Of a DNA stretch of 64,000 nucleotides, positions 62,398 through 64,000 are shown one piece after another. This DNA is from CAZPQN01 sp964588795 (GTDB lineage: Bacteria; Fidelibacterota; UBA2242): NCBI GenBank assembly GCA_964588795.1, contig CAZPQN010000010.1, positions 8,133 to 72,132 of the forward strand, in the 5' to 3' direction. A program made the translations under genes and the position numbers. Below the pieces are notes generated by a model. The model saw only the letters and a program-made list of their open reading frames with translations, was not told where the DNA came from and made no database searches. The first letter of the stretch is position 1; every line of letters begins with the position of its first letter.

Positions 62398-64000
62398 ATG
62401 AAAAGAGCTCTGGTTATCTGTATATTTTTATTCTTGAATGTATTTACTCAGTTGAGAGGAACGACTTACTTAATCCAGAAGCCTGAAGAAGTAATCAGAA
62501 ATGCCGAACTGATTATAGAAGCAGAGGTAAAGGATATCAGTTTTTTACCATGCTCCAATCACAATATTGACATGGCTAGTATTACACTTTCTGTTTTGCA
62601 AAAGATTATCGGGGATTGCCCCTCCAGTATCATTATACGCCGAGCCTTTGTTACACCGGATCTTAAGTTTTTAGATACAGAATGGTTACCATCCTATCAA
62701 ATCGGCGAACGGTTTATAATCTGTTTATCACCGACTAAGGACGGATACAGTACAATAGGACTTTACAATGGCCAATTTGTCATCGAGGCTGGAAATATTA
62801 AGGATACCCGTATCCGTGTTGCCGATTTTATAAAACAAATAATAGATTTACGGCAAGATAAAATATCTTTGTTATCAGCCGAATTACTGCGTCAAACAGC
62901 TGATAAGGGTAAAAAGATAATATTAAAAAAAGGTCAATCCGTCGTTATAACAAATGGTACTCCACATCTTGACAATAAATTCAACATTCAAAATTTTACA
63001 TGGGATCCGTCACATTTACCTATTACGCTACATTATAATCCAAATTCGGCACCCGCAGGTGCGCCAAATGCAAGTACGATAGCCACACGTGCATTTCAAT
63101 CTTATAGTATCTGGAATGATATGTACTCATTTATGTCTTTTCAAAATGCCTCTCCTTTTCAAACGACTGAAGGTTATGCAAAAGATAATTTTTGCAACAT
63201 ATTATGGGCAGATTTAGGTAGCCAAAATATTTATGCTGCTACATTTACATATCCGAATGATCTTGAATTATTGATATTTTATGGTCCCAACAGCAATACC
63301 GGCGTTGACATTATTTTTAACAACAGTATTTATGGTTCATGGTATTTTAACTATACGCCACCACAATCACGTAGTTCCACTCAGGTTGACTTCATAGAGA
63401 CACTGGCCCATGAATTGGGGCACGCAGTAGGTTTTGATCATAATTATTGGGACACATATTCTATTATGTTTCCGGTTTATGAAAGTAGATCGGGAGTTGT
63501 GAGATCAACGACTGACGGTGACCGGGCAGGATTTATTTATCAGCATACATTATCTCCTTTAAATTTATCCGGCAATATTTCACAAAGCCTGGATTTTGCC
63601 GCCGTTCCCAACCGGATTATTAATCTTACAAGTAATGTTAATATAACTTCCGGGGTACAATTTAAAATAGAATATAATGTTAGTGAATTGAATCTGGGAC
63701 AATATTATTTAAAAGTACTAAACACGGGTATCATTAGTATTACAGAAGGCTTTGTGGCGACACCTGACATTAGAATTTATCAGAACGGACTTATTAAAGG
63801 TTTATACCCGACAATTCAAATGGCTTTATCTGCAGCCAGTAGTGGTCAACTTGTAAATTTGCAAGGCAATTATTCTCTTATTGAGAATTGTACGGTACCT
63901 GATGGAGTTACATTTATAGTAAAATCCAATGTCAACCTGGCCCTGAATGATTATTCGATTTCCACTTCAGGGGGTACAATCACCGTCGAATCCGGTGCAA
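62398..64000 (+). CDS. secreted matrixin-type zinc metalloprotease (3' end beyond window)
   Basis: The frame runs open from ATG 62398 (AGGAGGG just upstream) to the window end, at least 534 codons. It starts with a signal peptide (ALVICIFLFLNVFTQ). Residues ~30-180 form an uncharacterised N-terminal region, beginning with a segment about 'VIRNAELIIEAEV'. A metalloprotease domain follows with HELGHAVGFDH (His338, Glu339, His342, His348), the metzincin zinc signature, and the Met-turn SIMFPVY at ~355. The region after ~400 is beta-rich, with a possible right-handed beta-helix start (GLYPTIQMALSAASSGQ). Likely an exported M10-like protease. The sequence is AT-rich, and its C-terminus is not in the window. 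Confidence 0.85.
   Translation, partial: MKRALVICIFLFLNVFTQLRGTTYLIQKPEEVIRNAELIIEAEVKDISFLPCSNHNIDMASITLSVLQKIIGDCPSSIIIRRAFVTPDLKFLDTEWLPSYQIGERFIICLSPTKDGYSTIGLYNGQFVIEAGNIKDTRIRVADFIKQIIDLRQDKISLLSAELLRQTADKGKKIILKKGQSVVITNGTPHLDNKFNIQNFTWDPSHLPITLHYNPNSAPAGAPNASTIATRAFQSYSIWNDMYSFMSFQNASPFQTTEGYAKDNFCNILWADLGSQNIYAATFTYPNDLELLIFYGPNSNTGVDIIFNNSIYGSWYFNYTPPQSRSSTQVDFIETLAHELGHAVGFDHNYWDTYSIMFPVYESRSGVVRSTTDGDRAGFIYQHTLSPLNLSGNISQSLDFAAVPNRIINLTSNVNITSGVQFKIEYNVSELNLGQYYLKVLNTGIISITEGFVATPDIRIYQNGLIKGLYPTIQMALSAASSGQLVNLQGNYSLIENCTVPDGVTFIVKSNVNLALNDYSISTSGGTITVESGA

Noticed and set aside
1..64000. CRISPR arrays, insertion sequences, rRNA, prophage genes
   Set aside because: No direct-repeat array, transposase frame, rRNA segment or phage hallmark was seen.

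Overview
The window reads as chromosomal DNA of a Gram-negative bacterium. It encodes lipid A enzymes (LpxB, LpxK), many exported and lipid-anchored proteins, and families typical of FCB-group lineages (Bacteroidota, Ignavibacteria, Calditrichota, KSB1-like): DUF2723, DUF4835, DUF5020, and a bacterial V-type ATPase operon with DUF2764. I cannot place it to a phylum from sequence alone. Most of the window is a dense core genome of moderate GC. The last ~2.3 kb is visibly AT-richer with different codon use.

Layout. 1-2771 (minus): a translation block, tRNA-Gln, prs, rplY, pth, rpsF and the first codons of the next gene. 3131-15301 (plus): an MthK-like K+ channel with a separate cyclic-nucleotide-binding protein, valS, a DUF4139 protein, recG, DUF1844, a DUF2723 membrane protein and a GT2 glycosyltransferase. 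15304-16161 (minus): a DUF4835 (PorD-like) secreted protein. 16344-22680 (plus): a four-gene exported cluster of an LPP20/CsgG-like protein, a coiled-coil lipoprotein, a seven-blade WD40 plus caspase protease, and a DUF4384 protein. 22717-25450 (minus): rarA and a beta-CASP nuclease. 25497-32508 (minus): V-ATPase genes E, DUF2764, A, B, D, I, K. 32744-35362 (minus): a DUF5020 protein, a small membrane protein and a 5'-nucleotidase.

35470-39232 (plus): a Gfo/Idh oxidoreductase, an ICMT-like methyltransferase, lpxB and lpxK. 39233-42448 (minus): a 1071-residue FG-GAP/Ig-like envelope protein. 42932-53542 (plus): ackA, a 75-residue duplicated mini-protein with its own strong promoter and terminator, a 1118-residue CPBP protease with duplicated soluble modules, a GAF/HD-GYP protein, rlmD-like rRNA methyltransferase and an MMPL/RND exporter. 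53562-61357: an FAD oxidoreductase, a lipoprotein gene broken by an in-frame TAG, two nitroreductases, pepD, rocD, a DUF6485 protein and a cupin. 61358-64000: an AT-rich tail with a C10 tract inside a promoter-like sequence, a lipoprotein with two SmpA-like repeats, and a truncated matrixin-type metalloprotease running off the end.

The best candidate for a little-described system is the exported caspase cluster at 16344-22680. Its parts suggest an envelope-located proteolytic complex: a scaffold (WD40, coiled coil), a protease with an intact His/Cys dyad, and a DUF4384 partner that is usually fused to caspases but is separate here. Other signals worth checking are the split cyclic-nucleotide/K+ channel pair, the Na+-binding residues in the V-ATPase rotor subunit, the mini-protein, and the poly-C promoter. 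No rRNA, CRISPR array, insertion sequence, phage or plasmid origin was seen.
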